DNA from: Streptomyces griseoruber
Lineage (GTDB): Bacteria > Actinomycetota > Actinomycetes > Streptomycetales > Streptomycetaceae
Length of the DNA: 64,000 nucleotides
NCBI RefSeq assembly: GCF_001514205.1
Contig: NZ_KQ948763.1
Location: 591,300 to 655,299 of the forward strand
Direction: 5' to 3'
The position numbers were made by a program, and so were the translations under genes. The notes under the pieces were generated by a model. That model was not told the origin of the DNA, did not search any database, and worked only from the letters and a program-made list of their open reading frames with translations. Below, one piece after another: positions 1 through 8,720 of the stretch (the stretch's first letter is position 1; every line of letters starts with the position of its first letter).

Positions 1-13
1 CCAGGGACACCGC

Positions 14-607
14 ATGACCGCCTCGCTGCCCCGCCAGGCGGCGCCGCCCGACGAGCCGCCCCGGCCGCCGGAGGACCGCCGCCATGTGATCCGGCGCAGG
101 GCGCTCACCCTGCTGATCATCGTGCTGCTCATCGGCGTCCCGGCCGGGTACCTGGTGATCTCCGCCAACCAGAGCCGTGACAGCGGCAAGGACAAGGAGG
201 CCAAGTACTCGGCGACCGGCCTGACCGCCGGCTGGCCCTCCAAGGTCCAGCGCCGCCTCTACCAGGTGCCGGTCCCGCACCCGTCCAACCAGGTCGCCTA
301 CTACGAGACGAACAACTGGAAGACCAGCCGGCTCTACGTGCAGTTCCAGACCACGCACGCCGGCCTCGACCAGTTCCTCCGGCAGATCGGTGCCGACCGG
401 ACCGACCTCGAACAGGGCGACATCACCATCAGCGCCCGCGACCAGGGCATCACGGGCTGGCGGTTCAAGGGGCCGGGCGCCCGCACGGGCCGGTTCTACG
501 GCATGGTCGTCGAGAAGAAGGACCCCACGCCCACCCTCGACGTCGTCGTGAACTACGGCAACCCCGTCTACCCCTTCGTGTACGTCGTCTCGCGCACGGT
601 TCCCTAG
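14..607 (+). CDS. Membrane-anchored hypothetical protein
   Basis: A 197-residue protein of unknown function. A proline-rich, charged cytoplasmic-type N-terminus (about residues 1-28) is followed by RRR and one hydrophobic helix (about 31-50, LTLLIIVLLIGVPAGYLVIS). The remaining 145 residues are polar and aromatic-rich and should lie outside the membrane, which makes it a single-pass type II protein. The outer part has no cysteines or catalytic motif that I recognise. The ATG lies only 13 bases from the window edge, so its upstream neighbour cannot be judged. Coding is supported by consistent G/C at third positions and by the palindromic terminator just downstream. Function is not inferred. 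Confidence 0.75.
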   Translation: MTASLPRQAAPPDEPPRPPEDRRHVIRRRALTLLIIVLLIGVPAGYLVISANQSRDSGKDKEAKYSATGLTAGWPSKVQRRLYQVPVPHPSNQVAYYETNNWKTSRLYVQFQTTHAGLDQFLRQIGADRTDLEQGDITISARDQGITGWRFKGPGARTGRFYGMVVEKKDPTPTLDVVVNYGNPVYPFVYVVSRTVP

Positions 608-624
608 GGCCTGCACGCCGCACC

Positions 625-644
625 CGGTCCCGGCGCCGGGACCG
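625..644. terminator. Perfect 20-nt palindrome, terminator-like
   Basis: CGGTCCCGGC followed directly by its exact complement GCCGGGACCG. It lies 17 bases after the stop of the preceding gene and just before the promoter of the SNF2 gene. There is no T-run, which is common for Streptomyces hairpin terminators. Confidence 0.5.
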
Positions 645-645
645 A

Positions 646-668
646 TTGTCAGACCCCGCCCGTAGAGT
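646..668 (+). promoter_or_regulatory. RecA-NDp-like DNA-damage promoter of the SNF2 gene
   Basis: TTGTCAGAC (646-654), 8 bases, then TAGAGT (663-668). The actinobacterial RecA-independent damage promoter bound with PafBC has consensus TTGTCRGTG-N8-TANNNT. Here the first seven bases, the spacer length and the -10 box match, while the last two bases of the upstream element do not. The predicted transcript would start roughly 33 bases before the GTG. Confidence 0.5.
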
Positions 669-707
669 CGAAGACGAGTGATCCGGGTTGCGGGCGGGAG
701 GTGGACA

Positions 708-3578
708 GTGCGTACGGGCGACAGGGCTCCGGCGGAACAGGCGGGCGTCCCGGTGCGCCTCGCCGCGGTCTTCCTGCCCGCCCCGCTCCCGCGCGAGGGC
801 CGGATGGTCTTCTGGGACCCCACGGCGCCCCCGGACGGCCAGGACGGCTCGGACGGCCAGATCGGCTCGGGCGGCGGGGGAGCGGCCGAGCGGACCGAGC
901 TGACCGTCGTCCGCCCGCACGGCACCACCGTCCGCCGCAAGCAGGTCCCCGCCCTGACCCTGCCGCTGGACCGGGCGCTCCCGCTGCTGGTGCGCGCCCG
1001 CCGCGACCCCGCCGCCCACCCCGCCACCGCCTGCTGGGGCGCGGCCGCGCTGCACGCGCTGCGGCTCACCGCCCGGGGCCGTCTGCTCCCCGGTCTGACC
1101 CCCTCCGGCCATGACGCCTGGCGGGCCGGCCCCCTGGACCCGGAGGACATCGCGCACCTGCGCGCGATCGCCGCCGCCCTGCCCCACGAGGGGCACGCCG
1201 TCCCCCTGCCCGGCCCCGGACCGCTGCGGCTGCCGCAGCCGGAAGCCCTGCTGCGGGCCTTCCTGGACGCCGTCGCCGACACCCTGCCCCGCACCCCGGC
1301 AGCGCCGCACGCCGCCGGGAAACCCTTCGCCGACCGCCGGCCCCAGCGGCTGCCCGGAGCACACGACTGGGCGGCGGAGGTCGCCGCCGGCATGGACGCG
1401 GGCGTGCGCGTCTCGCTCCGCCTCGACCTGTCCGCGTACGACATGTTCGACGCGTCCGACGACGCCGGGCGGGGGCGTGCCGCCGGTGCCGCGATCGTCC
1501 AGGTGCACAGCCTCGCCGACCCCACCCTGGTGACCGACGCGGCGGCCCTGTGGGCGGGCGAGGCGGACACGGCCTTCGGACCCCGCGCGCGTGTGGACGC
1601 CGCCCTCGCCGTGCGGCGCGCGGCGCGGGTGTGGCCGCCGCTGGCCCGGCTCGCCGAACAGGACACGCCGGACGTACTGGCCCTGTCCGAGGACGAGTTG
1701 GGCGATCTGCTCGGCGTGGCGGCCACCCGGCTCGCGGCGGCCGGGGTCGCCGTGCACTGGCCGAGGGACCTGGCGCAGGACCTCAGCGCGACGGCGGTGG
1801 TCCGGCCCGCGCCGGGCTCGGCGACCGACGGCACCGGCTTCTTCGACAGCGAGGAACTGCTTCGGTTCCGCTGGCAGCTGGCGCTCGGCGGCGATCCGCT
1901 CAGCGAGGCCGAGATGGACGCGCTGGCCGAGGCCCACCGCCCGGTGGTGCGGCTGCGCGACCAGTGGGTCCTGGTCGACCCGGCGCTGGTCCGCAAGGCC
2001 CGCAAACGCGAACTGGGCCTGCTGGACCCGGTGGACGCCCTGTCCGCCGCCCTCACCGGCACCGCCGAGGTCGACGGCGAGAGCGTCGAGGTGGTGCCCG
2101 TGGGCGCCCTCGCGGCCCTGCGCGACCGCCTCACGGCCGGGGTGCACCCGGCGGCCCCGCCCCCCGGCCTGCGCGCCACCCTCCGCGACTACCAGCTCCG
2201 CGGCCTGGCCTGGCTGGACCTCATGACCTCCCTCGGCCTCGGCGGCTGCCTCGCCGACGACATGGGCCTCGGCAAGACGATCACCGTGATCGCCCTGCAT
2301 CTGCGACGGGACCGCACCGAACCCACCCTCGTGGTCTGCCCGGCCTCCCTCCTGGGCAACTGGCAGCGCGAGATCACCCGCTTCGCACCCGGCGTCCCCG
2401 TCCGCCGCTTCCACGGCCCCGACCGCTCCCTGGCCGACCTGACCGGCGGTTTCGTCCTCACCACGTACGGCACCATGCGCTCCACCGCCGCGGCACTGGC
2501 CGCCCAACCGTGGGGCATGGTCGTCGCCGACGAGGCGCAGCACGTGAAGAACCCCTACTCGGCGACGGCGAAGGCGCTGCGCACGATCCCGTCCCCCGCG
2601 CGCGTGGCCCTCACCGGTACCCCCGTCGAGAACAACCTCTCCGAACTGTGGGCCCTGCTGGACTGGACGACCCCCGGCCTCCTCGGCCCCCTGAAATCCT
2701 TCCGCGCCCGGCACGCGCGCGCGGTGGAGAACGGCGAGGACGCACAGGCGGTGGAGCGGCTCGCCCGCCTGGTCCGCCCGTTCCTCCTGCGCCGCAAGAA
2801 GTCCGATCCCGGGATCGTCCCCGAGCTGCCGCCCAAGACCGAGACCGACCATCCGGTGCCGCTCACCCGTGAACAGGCCTCCCTCTACGAGGCGGTGGTG
2901 CGCGAGTCGCTGCTCGCCATCGAGACGGCGCAGGGGATCGCGCGCCGGGGTCTGGTGCTGAAGCTGCTGGGCGCGCTGAAGCAGATCTGCGACCACCCCG
3001 CGCTGTACCTGAAGGAGGAGACCACCTCCGTCGGTGAACGTCTGGCGGCCCGCTCCGGCAAGCTCGCCCTCCTCGACGAACTGCTGGACACCGTCCTCGC
3101 CGAGGACGGCTCGGTGCTCGTCTTCACGCAGTACGTCGGCATGGCCCGGCTGATCACCGCCCACCTCGCCGACCGGGCGATCCCCGTGGACCTGCTCCAC
3201 GGCGGCACACCGGTCCCGGAGCGCGAGCACATGGTGGACCGCTTCCAGGCCAGCGCCACCCCCGTCCTCGTCCTCTCCCTCAAGGCCGCCGGCACCGGCC
3301 TGAACCTCACCCGCGCGGGCCATGTCGTCCACTTCGACCGCTGGTGGAACCCCGCGGTGGAGGAACAGGCCACCGACCGCGCGTACCGTATCGGCCAGAC
3401 CCAGCCCGTCCAGGTCCACCGCCTCATCACCGAGGGCACGGTCGAGGACCGCATCGCCGAGATGCTCGAGTCCAAGCGGGCGCTGGCCGACGCGGTCCTG
3501 GGCTCCGGCGAGTCCGCCCTCACCGAGCTGACCCACCGCGAGCTGACCGACCTGGTGCGACTGCGGAGGGAGGCGTGA
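708..3578 (+). CDS. SNF2-family DEAD/DEAH-box helicase
   Basis: A 956-residue Swi2/Snf2 ATPase that should translocate on double-stranded DNA and remodel DNA-protein complexes. The N-terminal 450 residues match the SNF2-associated DUF3670 type region found in bacterial homologues. The motor shows motif I LADDMGLGKT (catalytic Lys about 523), motif II DEAQ (about 608-611), motif III LTGTPVENNLSELW, and in the second RecA lobe GTGLNLTRAG and HFDRWWNPAVEEQATDRAYRIGQ-type motifs V/VI (quoted in part). I chose GTG 708 because GGGAGG at 696-701 sits six bases ahead. An in-frame GTG at 678 has no ribosome-binding site. The stop overlaps the start of the SWIM-domain gene (TGATG), so the two are translationally coupled. 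Such helicase/SWIM pairs recur in actinobacteria, and a joint role in DNA repair is inferred. Confidence 0.93.
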   Translation: MRTGDRAPAEQAGVPVRLAAVFLPAPLPREGRMVFWDPTAPPDGQDGSDGQIGSGGGGAAERTELTVVRPHGTTVRRKQVPALTLPLDRALPLLVRARRDPAAHPATACWGAAALHALRLTARGRLLPGLTPSGHDAWRAGPLDPEDIAHLRAIAAALPHEGHAVPLPGPGPLRLPQPEALLRAFLDAVADTLPRTPAAPHAAGKPFADRRPQRLPGAHDWAAEVAAGMDAGVRVSLRLDLSAYDMFDASDDAGRGRAAGAAIVQVHSLADPTLVTDAAALWAGEADTAFGPRARVDAALAVRRAARVWPPLARLAEQDTPDVLALSEDELGDLLGVAATRLAAAGVAVHWPRDLAQDLSATAVVRPAPGSATDGTGFFDSEELLRFRWQLALGGDPLSEAEMDALAEAHRPVVRLRDQWVLVDPALVRKARKRELGLLDPVDALSAALTGTAEVDGESVEVVPVGALAALRDRLTAGVHPAAPPPGLRATLRDYQLRGLAWLDLMTSLGLGGCLADDMGLGKTITVIALHLRRDRTEPTLVVCPASLLGNWQREITRFAPGVPVRRFHGPDRSLADLTGGFVLTTYGTMRSTAAALAAQPWGMVVADEAQHVKNPYSATAKALRTIPSPARVALTGTPVENNLSELWALLDWTTPGLLGPLKSFRARHARAVENGEDAQAVERLARLVRPFLLRRKKSDPGIVPELPPKTETDHPVPLTREQASLYEAVVRESLLAIETAQGIARRGLVLKLLGALKQICDHPALYLKEETTSVGERLAARSGKLALLDELLDTVLAEDGSVLVFTQYVGMARLITAHLADRAIPVDLLHGGTPVPEREHMVDRFQASATPVLVLSLKAAGTGLNLTRAGHVVHFDRWWNPAVEEQATDRAYRIGQTQPVQVHRLITEGTVEDRIAEMLESKRALADAVLGSGESALTELTHRELTDLVRLRREA

Positions 3579-5728
3579 TGAGCGAGCGAGAGGGCCGAGG
3601 GGAGCCGGCGGAGACGTCCGGGGCGGGCGACACGGAGGCCGGGCGGCCGGCCGACGCCGCACGTCGTGCCCTGCGGGCGGCGCGGGAGCGGGGCAGCCGG
3701 AGCGAGGCACCGGCGACGGCCACCGCACAGCCGACCGCGGAGCGACCGGCACGGACCCCGGCCGCCCCCCTCGGCCGACCGGCACGCGAGGCCGCCACCC
3801 CGGAGGCCACCGAAGCCGGGCCGAGCCCGGCCGCCTCCGCCCCGGCCGCCGTCCCTGCCCCGGGCGTCGGCTCCGGCGTGGGCCCCGGCCCCGTCACGGG
3901 CACGGGCACGGCGCATGCGCCCAAGCAGGCCGCCCGTCCCGGGGACATCGCGCGGGAGGCGTTGCGGGCCGCCCGGGCTCAGGCCCGGCGCAACGCGGTC
4001 GACCCGGGGGAGACCGACGCCGGGCGGGCTCGGCCGTCGGCCAGGGGCGCCGAACGGCCCGCCACCTCCGACGCCCCGCGACGCCCGAGCCGGCCGAGGG
4101 ACCTCACCGGCGGTGACGGCAAGGCCCGCGAACGGGCCCGGCTGGTACGGGAGTCGCTCGCCGACGCCTTCCGGATGCCCTCCGACGACCTGCCCCCGTC
4201 CACCGCACCGGACCCCCACCCCACCGCCGACCCCCACCCCACCCCGGCAGGCGCCGATGCGTCCCGCCCCGTCCCTGCGCACGAGCCGTCCCCGCCCCCT
4301 CCCGCCCCGTCTGCCCCTCCCGCCCCGTCTGCCCCTCCCGCCCCGTCTGCCCCTCCTGTCTCTTCAGCCCTTCCCGCCCCCCTCACCTCGCCCGCCCTCC
4401 CCGACCCCCCTCACCCGGCGCCCGCCCCCGTCGCCCCCCGCTCCATGGCCGCCCCCTCCCGTGACGGTGACCACCGGCGTACCTTTCCCGCCTTCCCGCC
4501 GCTCCCCGGGCCCGGAGAGGAGGAGTCCCGGTTCGCCGAGACCTGGTGGGGACATGCCTGGGTGGGCGCGCTGGAGGAAGGAGCGCTGGACGTCAAGCGG
4601 CTGGCGCGGGGCCGGGGTTACGCCCGGCAGGGGCATGTGGACGCCATCACCGTCACCCCCGGACTCGTCCTCGCGTACGTGCAGGGCAGCCGCCCCCGCC
4701 CGTACCGCGTGCAGGTGCGGCTGCGCACCCTCGGGGAGGAGGACTGGGAGCGGTTCCTGGCCGCCGCGGTGGACCGCCCCGCGCACATCGCCGCGCTGCT
4801 CGACAAGAAGATGCCGGAGTCCCTCGCCGACTGCGGGGTGCCGCTGCTCCCCGGCCCCGGTGACCTCGAACCGCAGTGCAGCTGCCCCGACCGCGCCCAC
4901 CCCTGCAAACACGCCGCCGCCCTCTGCTACCAGACCGCGCGTCTGCTGGACGCCGACCCCTTCGTCCTGCTCCTGCTGCGCGGCCGGGGCGAACGCGAGC
5001 TGCTGGACGCGCTGTCCCGCCGTAACGCCACCCGCGCGGCCCGGGCCGCCCAGGAGCAGGAACCGGCCATCCTGCCGGGCGTCCGCGCCACGGAGGCGGT
5101 GACCCCGGGCGGCCCGGGACGTCACCTGCCGCCGCTGCCCGCCCCCTTGCCCGTCCCACCGCACCCCGAGCAGCCCCCGGCCTACCCCTCCGCGCCGCAC
5201 GGCCCCGACTCCCTCGCCCTGGACCAGCTCGCCACCGACGCCGCGGCCCGTGCCCACGCCCTGCTCGTCACCGGCCACGACGAGATCGGCGAACTGACCC
5301 TGTGGCAGGACGCCGTACGGCTCGCCGCCGCCCGCCCCGGCTCCGGGCTCACCGTCGCCACCCGCGCCCTGTACGCCTCGCTCGCCTCCGCCGCCGGACG
5401 CACGCCGTCCGAACTGGCGCGCGCGGTCGCCGCCTGGCGGCAGGGCGGACCGGACGGCCTCACCGTCCTGGAGGAGCCCTGGGACCCGCCGGCGGGCCGT
5501 TTCGACCGGGCCCGCCCGCTGCTCCTCGCCGCCGACCTCCCCGCGTTCCGCCCCTGGCGCAACCACCTCACCCACCCCGGCGGCCATGTCCAGCTCCGCT
5601 TCGGCCGTGACGGCCTGTGGTATCCGTACGAGTCCGAGCCCGGCCACGACGACTGGTGGCCCCGCGGCACCCCCGACCCCGACCCGGTGGGCGCCCTGAC
5701 CGGCCTGGGCGGCACCGGGGAGCCGTAG
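3578..5728 (+). CDS. SWIM zinc-finger protein, partner of SNF2 helicase
   Basis: A 716-residue protein. The first about 300 residues are low-complexity Ala/Pro/Arg with recurring 'AREALRAARAQAR'-like segments, probably disordered. The folded part begins near FAETWWGHAW (about residue 317) and includes a SWIM zinc-binding motif CSC-X6-CKH (C434, C436, C443, H445), a fold used for DNA or protein binding. The ATG overlaps the helicase stop by one base, so it is probably co-translated and works with the helicase. The Pro-rich linker contains three exact 18-bp repeats. The C-terminal 150 residues (FRPWRNHLTHPGGHVQLRFG region) have no recognised motif. Confidence 0.88.
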   Translation: MSEREGRGEPAETSGAGDTEAGRPADAARRALRAARERGSRSEAPATATAQPTAERPARTPAAPLGRPAREAATPEATEAGPSPAASAPAAVPAPGVGSGVGPGPVTGTGTAHAPKQAARPGDIAREALRAARAQARRNAVDPGETDAGRARPSARGAERPATSDAPRRPSRPRDLTGGDGKARERARLVRESLADAFRMPSDDLPPSTAPDPHPTADPHPTPAGADASRPVPAHEPSPPPPAPSAPPAPSAPPAPSAPPVSSALPAPLTSPALPDPPHPAPAPVAPRSMAAPSRDGDHRRTFPAFPPLPGPGEEESRFAETWWGHAWVGALEEGALDVKRLARGRGYARQGHVDAITVTPGLVLAYVQGSRPRPYRVQVRLRTLGEEDWERFLAAAVDRPAHIAALLDKKMPESLADCGVPLLPGPGDLEPQCSCPDRAHPCKHAAALCYQTARLLDADPFVLLLLRGRGERELLDALSRRNATRAARAAQEQEPAILPGVRATEAVTPGGPGRHLPPLPAPLPVPPHPEQPPAYPSAPHGPDSLALDQLATDAAARAHALLVTGHDEIGELTLWQDAVRLAAARPGSGLTVATRALYASLASAAGRTPSELARAVAAWRQGGPDGLTVLEEPWDPPAGRFDRARPLLLAADLPAFRPWRNHLTHPGGHVQLRFGRDGLWYPYESEPGHDDWWPRGTPDPDPVGALTGLGGTGEP
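4301..4354 (+). repeat. Three perfect 18-bp in-frame tandem repeats (PAPSAP)
   Basis: Units 4301-4318, 4319-4336 and 4337-4354 are identical and each encodes Pro-Ala-Pro-Ser-Ala-Pro (residues 242-259 of the SWIM protein). Copy-number change would alter linker length without shifting frame. Confidence 0.9.
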
Positions 5729-5899
5729 CGAGGCGCACCGTCTGTACGATGCACGCGCACCGTGCCGTGGGCAGCGCACGCCCCGGAGGGTCTTCCCGAC
5801 GCCGCCACACCGTGGGGACGCTGCCACAAAGTGGGACGGGTTGCACGGGGTTCCGACCCAGGTGCGTGAGAAGCCGTGAGATGTGGGAGCGTGAGTCGG

Positions 5900-7222
5900 G
5901 TGAGTGAGAGTACGTCCAGCACCCTTCAATACCGCTTTGACGGGCCGGAAGACGCCCCGGTCCTGATCCTGGGGCCCTCCCTGGGCACCACCTGGCACAT
6001 GTGGGACCGTCAGGTCCCCGAACTGGCCCAGCAGTGGCGGATCTTCCGGTACGACCTGCCCGGTCACGGCGGCGCCCCGGCCTACCCGGCCGGCTCCGTG
6101 TCCGATCTCGCCGAGCGGCTGCTCGCCACCCTCGACGGGCTCGGGGTGCAGCGCTTCGGCTACGCGGGCTGCGCCTTCGGCGGCGCGGTCGGCGTGGAAC
6201 TGGCGCTGCGTCACCCGGAGCGGGTCGCCTCGCTCGGGCTGATCGCCGCCTCGCCGAGGTTCGGCACCGCGGACGAGTTCCGCCAGCGCGGCGTGATCGT
6301 CCGTACGAACGGGCTCGACCCCATCGCCCGCACCTCGCCCGACCGCTGGTTCACGGCCGGCTTCGCGGCGGCGCAGCCCGCGATCACCGAATGGGCCGTG
6401 CAGATGGTGCGCACCACCGACCCCGGCTGCTACATCGCGGCCTGCGAGGCGCTCGCCGCGTTCGACGTCCGCGCCGAACTCGGTCTGATCGGCGTCCCCA
6501 CACTCGTCCTCGTCGGCTCCGACGACCAGGTGACCGGCCCCGCCGAGGCGCGCACCCTGGTCGCCGGCATCCCCGACGCCCGCCTGGCCGTCGTACCCGG
6601 TGCCTCCCATCTGGTCCCGGTGGAGCAGCCCGCGGCCGTCACCGACCTCCTGGTGCGGCACTTCTCCACGGCCTGGCAGCCCGCCTACGAGACCGCGACC
6701 GGGCAGACGGCCGTCCCGGGCATCCCCGTCCGCGCGGTGACGACCCAGACCCAGCTCCCGGTCTCGGCCCCGCCGCAGCCGGTGGCCATCGCCGAGATCG
6801 CGCCCGCCCCCGTCGAGGAGCCGCCGCAGGTCATGGGCCGTCCGGACCCGTACGACGCCGGGCTGAAGGTGCGCCGCGAGGTCCTCGGGGACGCGCACGT
6901 GGACCGGGCGCTGTCCCAGGCCGACGACTTCTCGGGGGACTTCCAGGAGTTCATCACCCGCTACGCCTGGGGCGAGATCTGGGACCGCCCCGGCCTCGAC
7001 CGGCGTTCCCGCTCCTGTGTCACGCTCACCGCCCTGGTCGCCGGCGGTCACCTCGACGAACTCGCGTTCCACACCCGGGCCGCCCTGCGCAACGGCCTCA
7101 CCCCCGACGAGATCAAGGAGGTGCTGCTGATGGCTGCGGTCTACTGCGGTGTACCGGCGGCCAACAGCGCCTTCCGGGTGGCCCAGCAGATCATCCGTGA
7201 GGAGACCACCCCGGTCGACTGA
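5900..7222 (+). CDS. pcaL: PcaL-like fusion: alpha/beta hydrolase + carboxymuconolactone decarboxylase
   Basis: A 440-residue protein with an N-terminal 3-oxoadipate enol-lactonase-like alpha/beta hydrolase (about 1-255) and a C-terminal carboxymuconolactone decarboxylase domain (about 315-430, RYAWGEIWDRPGL...HTRAALRNG...AVYCGVPAAN motifs). Together these are the last ring-cleavage steps of the protocatechuate branch of the beta-ketoadipate pathway. The usual nucleophile elbow G-X-S-X-G reads GCAFGG (residues 90-95), so Ser is replaced by Ala92 with Cys91 beside it. The Asp (208/209) and His237 positions remain. No other pca gene is near. Of three in-frame GTGs (5876, 5891, 5900), 5900 is chosen because GGGAG at 5885-5889 is 10 bases ahead. 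Enol-lactonase activity is doubtful, whereas the decarboxylase domain looks intact. Confidence 0.8.
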   Translation: MSESTSSTLQYRFDGPEDAPVLILGPSLGTTWHMWDRQVPELAQQWRIFRYDLPGHGGAPAYPAGSVSDLAERLLATLDGLGVQRFGYAGCAFGGAVGVELALRHPERVASLGLIAASPRFGTADEFRQRGVIVRTNGLDPIARTSPDRWFTAGFAAAQPAITEWAVQMVRTTDPGCYIAACEALAAFDVRAELGLIGVPTLVLVGSDDQVTGPAEARTLVAGIPDARLAVVPGASHLVPVEQPAAVTDLLVRHFSTAWQPAYETATGQTAVPGIPVRAVTTQTQLPVSAPPQPVAIAEIAPAPVEEPPQVMGRPDPYDAGLKVRREVLGDAHVDRALSQADDFSGDFQEFITRYAWGEIWDRPGLDRRSRSCVTLTALVAGGHLDELAFHTRAALRNGLTPDEIKEVLLMAAVYCGVPAANSAFRVAQQIIREETTPVD

Positions 7223-7256
7223 GCCGCGCCGCCCGCACCGGGAGAGGATGGACCCC

Positions 7257-7910
7257 ATGACGAGCACGACGACCATGAAGCTGACGAAGAAGTCGCACTC
7301 CTGCGTCCGTCTGGAGAAGGACGGGCGCACACTCGTCCTCGACCCGGGCGGGTTCAGCGAGGCGGACGCGGCCGTCGGCGCCGAAGCGGTCCTGGTCACG
7401 CACGAGCACCCGGACCACTTCGACGAGGGGCGGCTGCGGGCGGCCCTGGACGCGAACCCGGCCGCCGAGATCTGGACCCTGCGCTCGGTCGCGGAGAGGA
7501 TCTCGGCGGCCTTCCCCGGCCGCGTGCACACCGTCGGCCACGGCGACACCTTCACCGCGGCCGGCTTCGACGTCCAGGTCCACGGTGAACTGCACGCCGT
7601 CATCCACCCGGACATCCCGCGCATCACCAACGTCGGCTATCTGATCGACGGCGGCCGCGTCTTCCACCCCGGCGACGCCCTCACCGTCCCCGACCGGGCC
7701 GTCGAGACGCTGATGCTCCCGGTCATGGCCCCCTGGAGCAAGATCTCCGAGGTCATCGACTACGTCCGCGAGGTGAAGCCGCAGCGCGCCTACGACATCC
7801 ACGACGCCCTGCTCACCGACCTCGCCCGCCCCATCTACGACAACCAGATCGGCGCCCTCGGCGGCGCGCCGCACCGGCGGCTGGCGTCCGGGGAGAGCAC
7901 GGCACTGTGA
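7257..7910 (+). CDS. UlaG-like MBL-fold metallo-hydrolase
   Basis: A 217-residue metallo-beta-lactamase-fold hydrolase with the zinc motif THEHPDHFD (H49, H51, D53, H54) and later metal ligands in FHPGDAL. It resembles the UPF0173/UlaG-type L-ascorbate-6-phosphate-lactonase-like branch rather than beta-lactamases. No signal peptide is present, so it should be cytoplasmic. ATG 7257 is chosen because GGAGAGG (7241-7247) is 9 bases ahead; ATG 7248 would abut it. It lies 34 bases after the pcaL-like gene and may be read from the same transcript. The substrate is unknown. Confidence 0.85.
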   Translation: MTSTTTMKLTKKSHSCVRLEKDGRTLVLDPGGFSEADAAVGAEAVLVTHEHPDHFDEGRLRAALDANPAAEIWTLRSVAERISAAFPGRVHTVGHGDTFTAAGFDVQVHGELHAVIHPDIPRITNVGYLIDGGRVFHPGDALTVPDRAVETLMLPVMAPWSKISEVIDYVREVKPQRAYDIHDALLTDLARPIYDNQIGALGGAPHRRLASGESTAL

Positions 7911-7933
7911 GTGTCGGTGGTGCCCGGTAGGTT
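7911..7933 (+). promoter_or_regulatory. RecA-NDp (PafBC-type) promoter of xth
   Basis: GTGTCGGTG (7911-7919), exactly 8 bases, then TAGGTT (7928-7933). This fits TTGTCRGTG-N8-TANNNT at all but the first base. The ATG of xth begins 8 bases after the -10 box ends, so the transcript is probably leaderless. Confidence 0.7.
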
Positions 7934-7940
7934 GTGAGGC

Positions 7941-8720
7941 ATGCGCATCGCGACCTGGAACGTCAACTCGATCACCGCCCGCCTGCCGAGGCTGCTGGCC
8001 TGGCTGGAGAGCAGCGGCACGGACGTGCTGTGCCTCCAGGAGGCCAAGCTGGCCGAGGAGCAGTTCCCCTTCGACCAGCTGCGCGAGCTGGGCTACGAGG
8101 CGACGGTCAACGCCACCGGCCGGTGGAACGGCGTGGCGGTGATCTCCCGCGTCGGCATCGAGGACGTGGTCAAGGGCCTGCCCGGCGACCCCGGCTACGA
8201 CGGCTCCGTGGAGCCCCGGGCGATCTCCGCGACCTGCGGCCCGGTCCGCGTCTGGTCGGTGTACGTGCCGAACGGCCGCGAGGTGGACCACCCGCACTAC
8301 GCCTACAAGCTCCAGTGGTTCGAGGCTCTGAAGGCGGCCGTCGCGGGCGACGCGGCGGGCGGCCGCCCGTTCGCCGTCCTCGGCGACTACAACGTGGCGC
8401 CGACGGACGACGACGTCTTCGACGTGGCGGCCTTCGAGGGCCTCACCCATGTCACCCCGGCCGAGCGCGCCGCCCTGACCTCCCTGCGCGAGGCCGGTCT
8501 GTCCGACGTCGTCCCGCGGCCCCTGAAGTACGACCACCCGTTCACGTACTGGGACTACCGTCAGCTGGCCTTCCCCAAGAACCGCGGCATGCGCATCGAC
8601 CTGGTCTACGGCAACGAACCGTTCGCGAAGGCCGTCAAGGACTCCTACGTCGACCGCGAGGAGCGCAAGGGCAAGGGCGCCTCCGACCACGCTCCGGTCG
8701 TCGTCGACCTCGACGTCTAG
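7941..8720 (+). CDS. xth: Exodeoxyribonuclease III (AP endonuclease family)
   Basis: A 259-residue member of the exonuclease III/AP-endonuclease family, which cleaves at abasic sites and trims 3' blocked ends in base excision repair. The N-terminal MRIATWNVNSI, the metal ligand Glu34 in LCLQEAK, the GDYNVAPTDDD segment and the C-terminal SDHAPVVVDL (catalytic Asp-His pair) are all present. Length is normal for the family. There is no clear ribosome-binding site at good spacing. The start sits where transcription from the RecA-NDp-type promoter should begin, pointing to a leaderless, damage-inducible mRNA. Its stop overlaps the stop of the converging SGNH pseudogene. Confidence 0.95.
   Translation: MRIATWNVNSITARLPRLLAWLESSGTDVLCLQEAKLAEEQFPFDQLRELGYEATVNATGRWNGVAVISRVGIEDVVKGLPGDPGYDGSVEPRAISATCGPVRVWSVYVPNGREVDHPHYAYKLQWFEALKAAVAGDAAGGRPFAVLGDYNVAPTDDDVFDVAAFEGLTHVTPAERAALTSLREAGLSDVVPRPLKYDHPFTYWDYRQLAFPKNRGMRIDLVYGNEPFAKAVKDSYVDREERKGKGASDHAPVVVDLDV

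Noticed and set aside
465..3785. Long minus-strand frame opposite the SNF2 gene
   Set aside because: Shadow of the helicase gene: composition is Arg/Gly/Ala-rich and it spans three independent genes and intergenic DNA.
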